NCBI GenBank assembly: GCA_030754885.1
Contig: JASLZL010000104.1
Coordinates: 1 to 33,209, forward strand
Reading direction: 5' to 3'
Length of the DNA: 33,209 nucleotides
Origin: Rhodospirillales bacterium
GTDB lineage: Bacteria > Pseudomonadota > Alphaproteobacteria > Rhodospirillales > JASLLZ01
Shown here: positions 7,776-15,403 of the stretch, in pieces
How the letters are laid out: the number at the start of each line of letters is the position of its first letter
How positions within the stretch are numbered: position 1 is the stretch's first letter
Notes under the pieces: model-generated
Databases searched by the model: none
The model's input: the letters and a program-made list of their open reading frames with translations, nothing else
What the model was told of the DNA's origin: nothing
Program-made: the position numbers and the translations under genes

Positions 7776-8759
7776 ATGCGTCTTGTGACTTTCGAAGAAG
7801 CCCGGCGTCGCCGGGTCGGGGCCGTCATTTCCTCCGGGCCCGGCCGGCGGGGCCGCAAGGTGGTTGACCTGCAGGCTGCCGGCCGGGTCATGAAGCGGCG
7901 CACCGGTAAGGCCAACCGCTTGGTAGGCGTGGACGATATGATCGGCCTGTTGAGGGCCGGCCATACGGGCATGGCCGACGCCAAGCGGGCCGTCCGCATG
8001 GCCGCGCGTGAGATCAGGGAGAACGGCGGGGAAATTCCTGCTCGACTCGGCAAGGTTGTTTTCGGGCGGTTTCGCCTTTGCGCCCCCATTCCACGGCCGC
8101 CCAAATTCGTTTGCGTCGGCATCAACTACAAGGACCACGCCAAAGAGACCAAGACCCCCATTCCAGACGTGCCGGTCCTATTCTCCAAGTTTCCGTCCAG
8201 CGTCATTGGGCCCCAGGATCGCATCGTCCTGCCCCGGGTCAGCAAAATGGTCGACTACGAAGGAGAGTTCACCTTCATCATCGGCAAAGCGGGACGCAAC
8301 ATACCCAAATCGAAGGCGATGAAGTACGTCGCTGGCTACACCGTGGTCAACGACGTGAGTGCAAGGGACTTCCAGAAACGGACCAGCCAGTGGCTACCCG
8401 GCAAGACCTTCGATACCTTTGGTGTCATGGGACCCGAGATCGTCACGGTCGATGAGGTGCCAAAGCCGGGTGCGCTCTCGGTCAAGACCTGGGTCAATGA
8501 CGAACTCAGGCAAAGCTCGAACACCAGACAACTGATTTTTGGCATCCGCGATTTGATTGCCGACATCTCGCGCATCTGGACTCTGGAGCCCGGTGACGTT
8601 ATTGCCACCGGCACGCCGGGCGGCGTCGGCATGTACTCAAAGCCACCCAAGCTGTTGAAGGCGGGTGATTGGGTGCGCATCGAGATCGAAGGCGTCGGCG
8701 TGCTTAGAAACAAGGTGGTGGCTGAGAAAAAACAAACCCGGCGGCGGCGCAAGAAATAA
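7776..8759 (+). CDS. Fumarylacetoacetate hydrolase (FAH) family protein
   Basis: 327 residues. FAH-family enzymes hydrolyse or decarboxylate 2,4-dioxo acids, or isomerise and hydrate ring-cleavage products, using a divalent metal. Visible: CVGINYKDHAKE about 111-122, the metal-binding acids in DYEGEFTFIIGK, the VNDVSARDFQ segment carrying another ligand Asp, and the C-terminal DVIATGTPGGVG. The first 100 residues form the usual N-terminal domain (MRLVTFE). The start at 7776 follows GGAGG at 5 bases; an ATG four codons earlier is open. The last residues, QTRRRRKK, form an unusual basic tail. It is first in a run of plus-strand genes and lies 27 bp before the Rossmann protein. The exact reaction is unknown. 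Confidence 0.9.
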   Translation: MRLVTFEEARRRRVGAVISSGPGRRGRKVVDLQAAGRVMKRRTGKANRLVGVDDMIGLLRAGHTGMADAKRAVRMAAREIRENGGEIPARLGKVVFGRFRLCAPIPRPPKFVCVGINYKDHAKETKTPIPDVPVLFSKFPSSVIGPQDRIVLPRVSKMVDYEGEFTFIIGKAGRNIPKSKAMKYVAGYTVVNDVSARDFQKRTSQWLPGKTFDTFGVMGPEIVTVDEVPKPGALSVKTWVNDELRQSSNTRQLIFGIRDLIADISRIWTLEPGDVIATGTPGGVGMYSKPPKLLKAGDWVRIEIEGVGVLRNKVVAEKKQTRRRRKK

Positions 8760-8786
8760 CCGGGAACCGTCTGGAGAGGTAGAACG

Positions 8787-9866
8787 GTGGCTGACAAGTG
8801 CGATATCTTGGTGACCGGCACCGGCGCGTTAGCCGAGCGGCTGATCTTCGACTTGGCAATCACGGCCGAAAAACCGGTAAGCGTGGCCGTTTCGGGGCGT
8901 AACGCGGCGCGCATGGCGTGGCTAAGCACGGCGGGCAACGCGCGCGCCGCTCTGTTCGGTCACCCGGTCACCGTCTTTGCGCGGCCGGTCGTTTGGGATT
9001 CGGCCGAAACCATCGCCGAGGTTATTGACGCCTGCCAACCGGACGTGATTGTTCATGCCGCCACCGTTCAGTCGCCCAAAGACGTACGCGGCAAGGACAC
9101 TCCGTGGACACGGCTGCTGCGCCAGGCCGGCGGCTTTGGTGCTACCGGCTTGTTGCAAGTGCTGCTGAGCTCGCGGGCCGCTCAGGCGATGCTTCTGGCC
9201 GGCAATTCCGGCGCCTTCGTCAACGCCTGTTATCCCGATCTGGTCAACCCGGTCCTGGCCGCCAAGGGCTTGGCGGTAACCTGTGGCCTGGGTAACGTGG
9301 AGATCATTGCCGCGCTGTATGCCAGTTCCTTGGGGTTGCGCCGGCCCGGGGCGCTCAGGGTGCTGGCTCATCATCACAATCTGCATATGATGCGATCTCC
9401 GGTAGCGGAACGGGGAACCGCGCCCCGCGTCTGGTTCGAGGGCGAGGAGCTTGACGACGTGCACAACCGTTTCGCCGAAATCACACTGCCTACCGAACCC
9501 CTGGACGCACTGGCCGGCGCCACCGGCGTTGATGTGGTCTTGGCGCTTGCCGGTCAAAAAAATCACGTCGGCCATGCCCCCGGTCCGAACGGTCTGCCGG
9601 GCGGATATCCGATTGCCGTCAAGGACCGGGTTTTGTCCCTGGACCTGCCGGCCGGCCTGGGCGCCGACGAGGCGGCGGCCTGGAACCAGGCCTTTGGCGA
9701 GCACGAGGGCCTGATACTGGGCGACGACGGCCGGGTTCAATATTCGGCGGCGGCAAGGGCCGCATTCGCGGCCCACGATCCCGCCATCGCCGAAGGGTTT
9801 CACATCGACGATATAGAGCCCGCTTCGGCCGCCATGTTGGCGTTGCGCCATAAACTCGAAGGTTAG
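8787..9866 (+). CDS. Rossmann-fold NAD(P)-binding protein of unknown function
   Basis: 359 residues with a GTG start behind GAGAGG at 7 bases. The N-terminus, ILVTGTGALAERL, is a dinucleotide-binding beta-alpha-beta (G-x-G-x-x-A). It is followed by VSVAVSGRNAARMAWL and VIDACQPDVIVHAATVQSP, as in dehydrogenases that scan to a second strand and a conserved HAA. Later VNACYPDLVNP and CGLGNVEI recall saccharopine/homoserine-dehydrogenase-like families, but I cannot assign one. A histidine pair plus HNLHMM about 195-201 and a QKNHVGHAPGPNGLPGGYP segment look like a substrate or metal site. No membrane segment or signal peptide. It sits 34 bp before three 2-hydroxyacid dehydrogenases, so it probably acts in the same pathway. 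Confidence 0.8.
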   Translation: MADKCDILVTGTGALAERLIFDLAITAEKPVSVAVSGRNAARMAWLSTAGNARAALFGHPVTVFARPVVWDSAETIAEVIDACQPDVIVHAATVQSPKDVRGKDTPWTRLLRQAGGFGATGLLQVLLSSRAAQAMLLAGNSGAFVNACYPDLVNPVLAAKGLAVTCGLGNVEIIAALYASSLGLRRPGALRVLAHHHNLHMMRSPVAERGTAPRVWFEGEELDDVHNRFAEITLPTEPLDALAGATGVDVVLALAGQKNHVGHAPGPNGLPGGYPIAVKDRVLSLDLPAGLGADEAAAWNQAFGEHEGLILGDDGRVQYSAAARAAFAAHDPAIAEGFHIDDIEPASAAMLALRHKLEG

Positions 9867-9900
9867 CCTTGCCAGGGCGCGCCGACCGAATAGCAGAACC

Positions 9901-10872
9901 ATGAAACCGGAAATCCTTCTTGTTCTCGCACCGTCCAATCCACCCGGGATTATCGAGGCCCTGGAAGAACACTTCGTGGTGCACCCGATTTCGATGAGCG
10001 GCAATATGGCCCGGACCGCGGCGAATCTGGGTGCCGGCGTGCGGGCCTTGGTAACCACGACCCAGGCGGGCGCCGACGCGGCTCTCATCGACGCTTTGCC
10101 GAGTCTCGAGATCATCGTCTGTCCGGGTGCGCATGTCGACGCTATCGACCGCGCCGCTGCCGCCAAGCGCGACATCGTGGTGACCAACGCACCCGGCATC
10201 TCGGCACCCGACGTGGCCGACTTTGCCATCGCTCACCTCCTCGCCGTGGCGCGCGGAATTGCCAAGGGGGACGATTTCGTGCGCGCCGGGCACTGGACGT
10301 CGGGTCCCATGGGGTTCAGTACACGGGTATCGGGCAAGACCTTGGGCATCGTCGGTATGGGCGAGATAGGGCGCATCGTCGCCCGGCGGGCCGAGGGATT
10401 GGATATGACCGTCTGTTATCATGAACCCAAGCGCAAGCCCGATGTTTCCTACCGTTATTTCGATAGCTTGGTCGAATTGGCGCGCCATGTGGATTTCCTC
10501 AGCCTTCATTGCCGGGCCGGGCCGGAGACCCGCCACTTGGTTGATCGCGCCGTTCTTGAGGCCCTTGGCCCCGAAGGCATTTTGGTCAACATGGCACGCG
10601 GTCTGGTGGTTGACGAAGAGGCACTCATCGAGGCCTTGGAGACCAGCGCCATCGCCGGCGCCGGGCTCGACGTGTTCGAAAACGAGCCCCATGTGCCTGC
10701 GCGACTACGCGCTATGCCCAATGTTATCTTATCCCCCCATAAGGCGGCTTTTACGGTTGAGACCAAGGCGCAAATGTTGGAACTGGCGCTGGCTAATCTT
10801 TGCGCCCATTTTGCCGGACAGCCCTTGATTTCGCCGGTGCCCGCCATGACGGCGAGCGGAGCCATGCCATGA
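9901..10872 (+). CDS. D-2-hydroxyacid dehydrogenase, paralog 2 (hydroxyphenylpyruvate/glyoxylate-reductase-like)
   Basis: 323 residues. It interconverts a 2-oxo acid and a D-2-hydroxy acid with NAD(P)H in the cytosol. The full catalytic set is present: Arg233 (NMARG), Glu262 (NEP) and His280 (SPHK). The dinucleotide motif is GMGEIG about 152-157. The second strand ends CYHEPKRK rather than with the Asp of NAD-specific enzymes; the basic residues suggest NADPH, as in hydroxyphenylpyruvate and glyoxylate reductases. It is the most canonical of the four paralogs, keeping the full-length ARG-xVVDE loop. The Shine-Dalgarno is weak. Its stop overlaps the next paralog's start in ATGA (10869-10872), so translation is likely coupled. 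Confidence 0.93.
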   Translation: MKPEILLVLAPSNPPGIIEALEEHFVVHPISMSGNMARTAANLGAGVRALVTTTQAGADAALIDALPSLEIIVCPGAHVDAIDRAAAAKRDIVVTNAPGISAPDVADFAIAHLLAVARGIAKGDDFVRAGHWTSGPMGFSTRVSGKTLGIVGMGEIGRIVARRAEGLDMTVCYHEPKRKPDVSYRYFDSLVELARHVDFLSLHCRAGPETRHLVDRAVLEALGPEGILVNMARGLVVDEEALIEALETSAIAGAGLDVFENEPHVPARLRAMPNVILSPHKAAFTVETKAQMLELALANLCAHFAGQPLISPVPAMTASGAMP

Positions 10873-11810
10873 AGCCCGATATTTTACTGGTGGAAGATAT
10901 TTCCACGGCACTCCCCATCATGGAGCTTCTGGAGCCCCATTACACGGTCCACGTCCTGCCCCAGGACGGCGGCCCGAACGACGTGTCCGCCGCTGTCGCC
11001 AAACGCATCCGCGCCCTGGTGACGACCACCAACAAAGGGGTCGAAGGCGCCCTGATCGAAGCCCTGCCCAACCTGGAGATGATTGCAAATGCCGGGGCGC
11101 ACCTGGACAGGATCGACCTGGCGGCGGCCAGTGCGCGCGGCATTCCCGTGACCTACACGCCGAATATCTCAGCGGCCGAGGTAGCCGACCTGGCCTTCGC
11201 CCTATTGCTCAGCGCCGCCCGGCTGACCTGCGAGGGCGACCGTTATGTGCGCGCCGGTGGCTGGCACGACGGAATGCTGCGTTTCGGCATCCGGGTCAAT
11301 CGCAAGCGGCTCGGCATCGTCGGCCTGGGCCGCATCGGCCGCGTCGTCGCCAAGCGGGCCGGGGGCTTCGCTATGGAGGTCCACTATCACGAGCCCCGCG
11401 AATTGGCCGACACCCCGTATCGTTACCACGCCGATCTGATCGATCTTGCCCGAACCGTCGACTTTCTGGTTGTTACCTGCTCGTCGGGTCCCGAAACCGA
11501 TGGCTTGATCGACGGTCCGGTCCTCAAGGCTCTTGGCAGCGGCGGGTTTCTCGTCAACATGGCGAGGTGCGCCGTTGACGAACCTGCCCTGATCGATGCG
11601 CTTGAGAACGGCGTTATCGCCGGCGCCGGCCTTGACACCTTCACCGATGAGCCCCGCGTTCCGGACGTGCTTACGACCATGGAGAACGTCGTCTTGACGG
11701 CCCATATGGGCACCAAGACGTGGGAAACCAAGCGTACTTTTGCCACCCGGACGGCAGCAAACCTCAGTGCTCATTTCGCCGGCGCGCCGCTGCCCGACCC
11801 GGTGCCATGA
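10869..11810 (+). CDS. D-2-hydroxyacid dehydrogenase, paralog 3
   Basis: 313 residues. The start ATG at 10869 overlaps the previous stop (ATGA) and the N-terminus MKPDILLV aligns with paralog 2 (MKPEILLV), which fixes the start. Catalytic Arg233 (NMARC), Glu261 (DEP) and His279 (TAHM) are present. The loop after the Arg is one residue shorter than in paralog 2 (ARCAVDE against ARGLVVDE), a deletion shared with the paralogs at 1 and 11825. The NAD(P) motif is GLGRIG. The second strand ends HYHEPRE. Substrate preference probably differs from paralog 2, but nothing identifies it. Open frames run upstream of 10869, but they overlap the neighbour and add no family sequence. Confidence 0.92.
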   Translation: MKPDILLVEDISTALPIMELLEPHYTVHVLPQDGGPNDVSAAVAKRIRALVTTTNKGVEGALIEALPNLEMIANAGAHLDRIDLAAASARGIPVTYTPNISAAEVADLAFALLLSAARLTCEGDRYVRAGGWHDGMLRFGIRVNRKRLGIVGLGRIGRVVAKRAGGFAMEVHYHEPRELADTPYRYHADLIDLARTVDFLVVTCSSGPETDGLIDGPVLKALGSGGFLVNMARCAVDEPALIDALENGVIAGAGLDTFTDEPRVPDVLTTMENVVLTAHMGTKTWETKRTFATRTAANLSAHFAGAPLPDPVP

Positions 11811-11824
11811 GCGAGGACCACAAG

Positions 11825-12781
11825 ATGACATCCGACAAACCGGATCTTCTGCTCATACACACCTCCGCCCCCATGGTGTTGCCGGGGTTGGAGGAACGCT
11901 TCGTTGTTCATCGGCCGCCTGAGGGAAGTGACCCAGGAGACGGCCGCGACGCCTTCGTTGCCGGCATAGCAGATCGCATCCGGGCCTTGATGGTGAGCAC
12001 TTTCTTCGGCGCCGATGCGGATTTGATCAATGCCTTGCCTAACTTGGAGATCGTCATCAACGGCGGTGGACATTACGACAGCACGGATGTGGAAGCGGTG
12101 CGCGCGCGTGGCCTGCCCATGACATATACGCCACAGCTTACGACCGAAGAAGTGGCCGATCATGTTATCTCGCTTCTCCTCCACGTGGCGCGACGCATGT
12201 GCGAGGGCGACCGGTTCGTGCGCGCCGGCAACTGGTTGCACGGTCCCATGGGCTTCGGCACCCAGGTTCATGGCAAGCGGTTTGGCATTGTCGGTCTGGG
12301 CCATATTGGCCGAGCGGTGGGCCGGCGTGCCGAGGCCTTCGACCTTGATGTCTGCTATAACGGGCCCCGGCGCAAGGACGACGTCTCCTACCGCTATTAC
12401 GCCGACTTGGCGGAAATGGCGGCAGCCGTCGATTTCATGGCGGTGACCTGTTGCACCGCGCCGGATACGCGCCACATCGTGGATGGGCGCGTGCTTCAAG
12501 CCCTTGGCGGCGAAGGGCTTTTGGTCAACGTGGCACGGCAAACCATTGACCAGACCGCCCTGATAGCGGCTCTGGAAGACGGCACCGTCGCCGGCGCGGG
12601 TCTGGATGTTTTTGAAAGCGAGCCCGACTTGCCCGACGTCCTTCTCGCCATGGAGAACGTGGTCCTGACCCCCCACATGGCCAGCTCCGCCATTGAGGCC
12701 AAGCAGGACCAGAGGGACATGATCTTAGCGAACCTCGATGCCCATTTCGCCGGCCAACCTCTGCCGACGCCGATCCCCTGA
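11825..12781 (+). CDS. D-2-hydroxyacid dehydrogenase, paralog 4
   Basis: 318 residues from ATG 11825. GAGGA lies 7 bases upstream, and MTSDKPDLLLI then aligns with the paralogs. An ATG at 11807 overlaps the previous stop (ATGA) but has no Shine-Dalgarno; it is the alternative start, adding six residues. Catalytic Arg238 (NVARQ), Glu266 (SEP) and His284 (TPHM) are intact; the shortened loop reads ARQTIDQ. The dinucleotide motif is GLGHIG. The second strand ends CYNGPRRK, suggesting NADPH. It has an insertion of about five residues near 33-40 (PPEGSDPG) relative to paralogs 2 and 3. It is the closest relative in the window of the eroded paralog at the left edge. A 73-bp gap separates it from the FAD oxidoreductase. 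Confidence 0.92.
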   Translation: MTSDKPDLLLIHTSAPMVLPGLEERFVVHRPPEGSDPGDGRDAFVAGIADRIRALMVSTFFGADADLINALPNLEIVINGGGHYDSTDVEAVRARGLPMTYTPQLTTEEVADHVISLLLHVARRMCEGDRFVRAGNWLHGPMGFGTQVHGKRFGIVGLGHIGRAVGRRAEAFDLDVCYNGPRRKDDVSYRYYADLAEMAAAVDFMAVTCCTAPDTRHIVDGRVLQALGGEGLLVNVARQTIDQTALIAALEDGTVAGAGLDVFESEPDLPDVLLAMENVVLTPHMASSAIEAKQDQRDMILANLDAHFAGQPLPTPIP

Positions 12782-12854
12782 GTGAGGTGGCGCGTATTGT
12801 CGTCGCCCCGGCCTTGCCGTATCGTGGCGCCAAATTCACGGGGGAACGTTAACG

Positions 12855-14117
12855 ATGAGTGATTCGACATCCGGTTCGGCCGGCGGCCACGTTACCGTCA
12901 TTGGCGCCGGCATCGTGGGGACGTGCTCGGCCCTTTACCTGCAGCGCGAGGGCTTCGATGTGACCCTGATCGACCGGGACGGCCCGGGAGAAGGAGCATC
13001 GCTGGGTAACGCCGGTAGTCTGGGAGTGGCCTCCATCCCGCCTGGCTCAATGCCGGGATTGATCTGGAAGCTGCCCGGCATGATGTTGGACCCCCTCACT
13101 CCGCTTGCCGTCGACAGGCTTTACATGCTGCGTTCCATGCCCTGGTTCCTGCGTTTTATGTGGAACAGCCGGCGGTCGAAGGTAGAACAGATCGCTGATG
13201 GCCGAAACGCGCTTCTAAGCCGCATTTTCGAGGGGTATCAGCCGCTGCTTGACGACGCCGGCGCCGAGGACCTGGTCGCTCATCACGGCAAGCTTCACGT
13301 CTACGAGCGCGCCGATGGCTTGGCCCGATCGGCCTATGCGCTTGAGATGCGCCGCCGGCGTGGCGTCAAGGTCCAGGAGATGAGCGGCGATGAGGCGCGT
13401 GAGATGGAACCGGTGCTTTCGCCGATCATTAAGGGCGCGGCCTTCTTTCCCGACGTTCATACGGTAATTAATCCGTTGCGATTGGTGCAGGTCTTCGCTC
13501 AGCATTTTGTGCGCCGCGGCGGCACACTTCTTCGCGAGTCGGTTAGCGGGTTCGAAATCGGCGCCGACGGGCCCAGCCGCATAATTACCGACGCCGGCAG
13601 CCACGAAGTGGACAAGGTAGTCATCGCAACCGGTGCGTGGTCGATACCACTGGCTAAGCAAATGGGATTGAACCCACCCTTGGAGGCGGAGCGTGGCTAC
13701 CACAACATGATCACGGACCCCGGCATCGAGATCAGCGTCTCGATCACATCGAACGAACGCTACGTCGTTTTGACGCAAATGGAACACGGCCTCAGGGTAT
13801 CGGGAATCGCTCAGTTCTCCGGCCTGCATTCCGAGCCCGACTACACTTTGGCGGATCGGGTTCTCGAAAACGCCCGTGTTGTCGTGCCGGGCCTCAAGGG
13901 AAAGGTGGAGTCCAAATGGGCGGGGCCCAGGCCGTCTCTGCCCGATTCTCTTCCCATCATCGGCCCGTCGCCGCGCTATCCCAAGATTTACTTCGCCTTC
14001 GGCCACGATCATGTGGGGCTGGCCACCGGCGCGATCACCGGCAAGCTGATCGGTGAGTTGGTCGCCGGGCGTCCGACTTCGGTCGATCTGACCCCCTATC
14101 GTGCCGATCGCTATTAG
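12855..14117 (+). CDS. FAD-dependent oxidoreductase, D-amino-acid dehydrogenase (DadA)-like
   Basis: 420 residues of the DAO fold. FAD-binding N-terminus VIGAGIVGTCSALYL about 17-31 (G-x-G-x-x-G), then the strand-2 acid in VTLIDRDGPG. The GNAGSLG segment follows. C-terminal GHDHVGLATGAITGKLIGEL is the family's second flavin-contact region and is close to DadA (GHGTLGWTMA-type region). The family oxidises D-amino acids or related imino/hydroxy acids to 2-oxo acids, passing electrons to the membrane. A 2-oxo product would be a substrate for the dehydrogenases just upstream; this link is inference. The start has GGGGGAACG upstream. The stop codon TAG (14115-14117) is also the first three bases of the structured inverted repeat, so that element may supply the present stop. 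Confidence 0.9.
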   Translation: MSDSTSGSAGGHVTVIGAGIVGTCSALYLQREGFDVTLIDRDGPGEGASLGNAGSLGVASIPPGSMPGLIWKLPGMMLDPLTPLAVDRLYMLRSMPWFLRFMWNSRRSKVEQIADGRNALLSRIFEGYQPLLDDAGAEDLVAHHGKLHVYERADGLARSAYALEMRRRRGVKVQEMSGDEAREMEPVLSPIIKGAAFFPDVHTVINPLRLVQVFAQHFVRRGGTLLRESVSGFEIGADGPSRIITDAGSHEVDKVVIATGAWSIPLAKQMGLNPPLEAERGYHNMITDPGIEISVSITSNERYVVLTQMEHGLRVSGIAQFSGLHSEPDYTLADRVLENARVVVPGLKGKVESKWAGPRPSLPDSLPIIGPSPRYPKIYFAFGHDHVGLATGAITGKLIGELVAGRPTSVDLTPYRADRY

Positions 14118-14382
14118 TGTTCTGGATCGGACTTATGGTACCCATACGACGGCCTTCCGAGTTCATCCGGCTAGGCGCGTGGTGCGCCTTGATGCTGGAG
14201 CATCACAAGCATCACGCAACGACGCCGGGGGGCTCGGAAGGCCGCCCTCTGGGTCGCTTTCCCCGCCCCCTCGGTGCGTCAGGAAGGCTTGCTGATGCAA
14301 AGGCATCGCCGCCACCTCCCTTCCTGCCGAGCGAACGGGAAAAGCGATCGTATGGGCACCATAAGTCCGATCCAGAACACTA
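14115..14382. repeat. 268-bp structured inverted-repeat element (MITE-like), three-way-junction fold
   Basis: The ends are 35-bp inverted copies (14115-14149 and 14348-14382) with 34 of 35 matches; the single difference is A/G in GGTACCC/GGTGCCC. Inside, nested stems fill nearly the whole interval. The left arm is 14150-14161 with 14233-14244 (12 bp, CGGCCTTCCGAG), enclosing AGGCGC/GCGCCT (14173-14189) and TGATGC/GCATCA (14190-14205). The right arm is 14254-14263 with 14337-14347 (one bulge), then CTCGG/CCGAG (14270-14274, 14327-14331), CAGGAAGG/CCTTCCTG (14280-14287, 14319-14326), and GATGC/GCATC (14294-14307). Both arms abut the long stem. Short open frames on both strands come from the palindrome and are not credible genes. 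The element starts in the stop codon of the FAD gene and ends one base into the Shine-Dalgarno AGGGAG of the next gene. No clear target duplication is seen. Confidence 0.9.
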
Positions 14383-14392
14383 GGGAGATGCA

Positions 14393-15403
14393 ATGAGCGT
14401 TAGGTGGAAGACGCGGCCCGAGGGTTCGAACTGGGGTGATTTCGGAGCCGACGACCAAATCGGGCGGCTCAACCTACTGACCCCTGAGCGCGTGCGCCGC
14501 GCCGTGGCCGAGGTGCGGGAGGGACGCGTTTTTTGCCTCTCCATGCCGCTTGACTATCCAGGCGGCAATTACCACGACCTGGGCCGCAAGCCGCCCAAGC
14601 TTCATCCGGTCGTGCGCGGTGGGCGCATCAAGTACGACGACCGCGGCAGCGAGCGCCATCCGGATGCCTCTTGCGACGACTGGGTCGAGTTCTACACCCA
14701 GTACTCCACACAATGGGACGCGCTTTGCCATATCGGCTCGGCATTTGATGCCGATGGCGATGGCGTCGCCGAGACGGTCTATTATAACGGCTATCGCGGC
14801 GGCGAGCACGTCGCCCGGCCGACGGTTGCCGAAGACGATTTCGCCGGCGCCCGGGCGCTCGGCATCGAAAACATGGCGGCGACCGGCGTGCAGGGGCGCG
14901 GCGTCATGGTCGACCTCTTTGCCGCCTGCGGCCGCGAGCGCACCATCGTCGGCTACGACGCTCTGATGCGTGTCATAGAGTCAGACGGCGTCACGGTCGA
15001 AGACGGCGACATGCTGTGCCTGCACACCGGCCAGGTCAGTGCCATCCTGGAAATGAATAAGAATCCCGACCACGAGACCCTGGAAGACGCCTTTTCCCAC
15101 CTTGACGGCTGCGACGAACGATTGCTGCGCTGGATCGACGACAGCGGCGTCGTGGCGATCGCCGCCGATAACTTTTCCGTTGAGGCAGTGCCGCCCAGCG
15201 CCGCCGTCGAGGGCCGAGCCTATGAGGGTCTGCACGAACTTTGCATCTTCAAGCTTGGCATTCATCTGGGCGAGCTATGGCACCTGGGTCCGCTCAACGC
15301 CTGGCTCAAGGAACACGGCCGCTATCGGTTCCTACTCACCGCGCCGCCCTTGCGCCTGCCTGGTGCCGCGGGCTCACCCGTTACCCCGGTGGCCACGGTA
15401 TGA
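14393..15403 (+). CDS. Cyclase-family metal-dependent hydrolase (kynurenine-formamidase-like)
   Basis: 336 residues. The first part, WGDFGADDQIGRLNLLTPE about 15-33, followed by a VFCLSMPLDYPGG strand, is typical of long members of the cyclase family (PF04199). The metal motif, usually H-x-G-T-H-x-D-x-x-x-H, appears as YSTQWDALCHIG about 103-114; the long subgroup commonly has T-Q-W-D-A/G. A second family motif is GVMVDL about 166-171, and DMLCLHTGQ about 205-213 follows. Such enzymes hydrolyse amides, lactones or cyclic acyl compounds with Mn or Zn. AGGGAG sits 5 bases before the ATG, immediately after the repeat element. The stop overlaps the next start in ATGA (15400-15403), so translational coupling with the CoA-transferase is likely. 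Confidence 0.88.
   Translation: MSVRWKTRPEGSNWGDFGADDQIGRLNLLTPERVRRAVAEVREGRVFCLSMPLDYPGGNYHDLGRKPPKLHPVVRGGRIKYDDRGSERHPDASCDDWVEFYTQYSTQWDALCHIGSAFDADGDGVAETVYYNGYRGGEHVARPTVAEDDFAGARALGIENMAATGVQGRGVMVDLFAACGRERTIVGYDALMRVIESDGVTVEDGDMLCLHTGQVSAILEMNKNPDHETLEDAFSHLDGCDERLLRWIDDSGVVAIAADNFSVEAVPPSAAVEGRAYEGLHELCIFKLGIHLGELWHLGPLNAWLKEHGRYRFLLTAPPLRLPGAAGSPVTPVATV

Noticed and set aside
8922-10229. 435-codon minus-strand open frame
   Set aside because: Lies opposite the Rossmann protein and paralog 2, whose frames carry recognisable motifs; it has no family motif and is an effect of GC-rich codon bias.
9619-10692. 357-codon minus-strand open frame
   Set aside because: Antisense to paralog 2, no recognisable domain.
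14101-14393. Short open frames on both strands beginning with similar SVLDRTYG peptides
   Set aside because: The similarity comes from the terminal inverted repeat; no ribosome-binding site or family.
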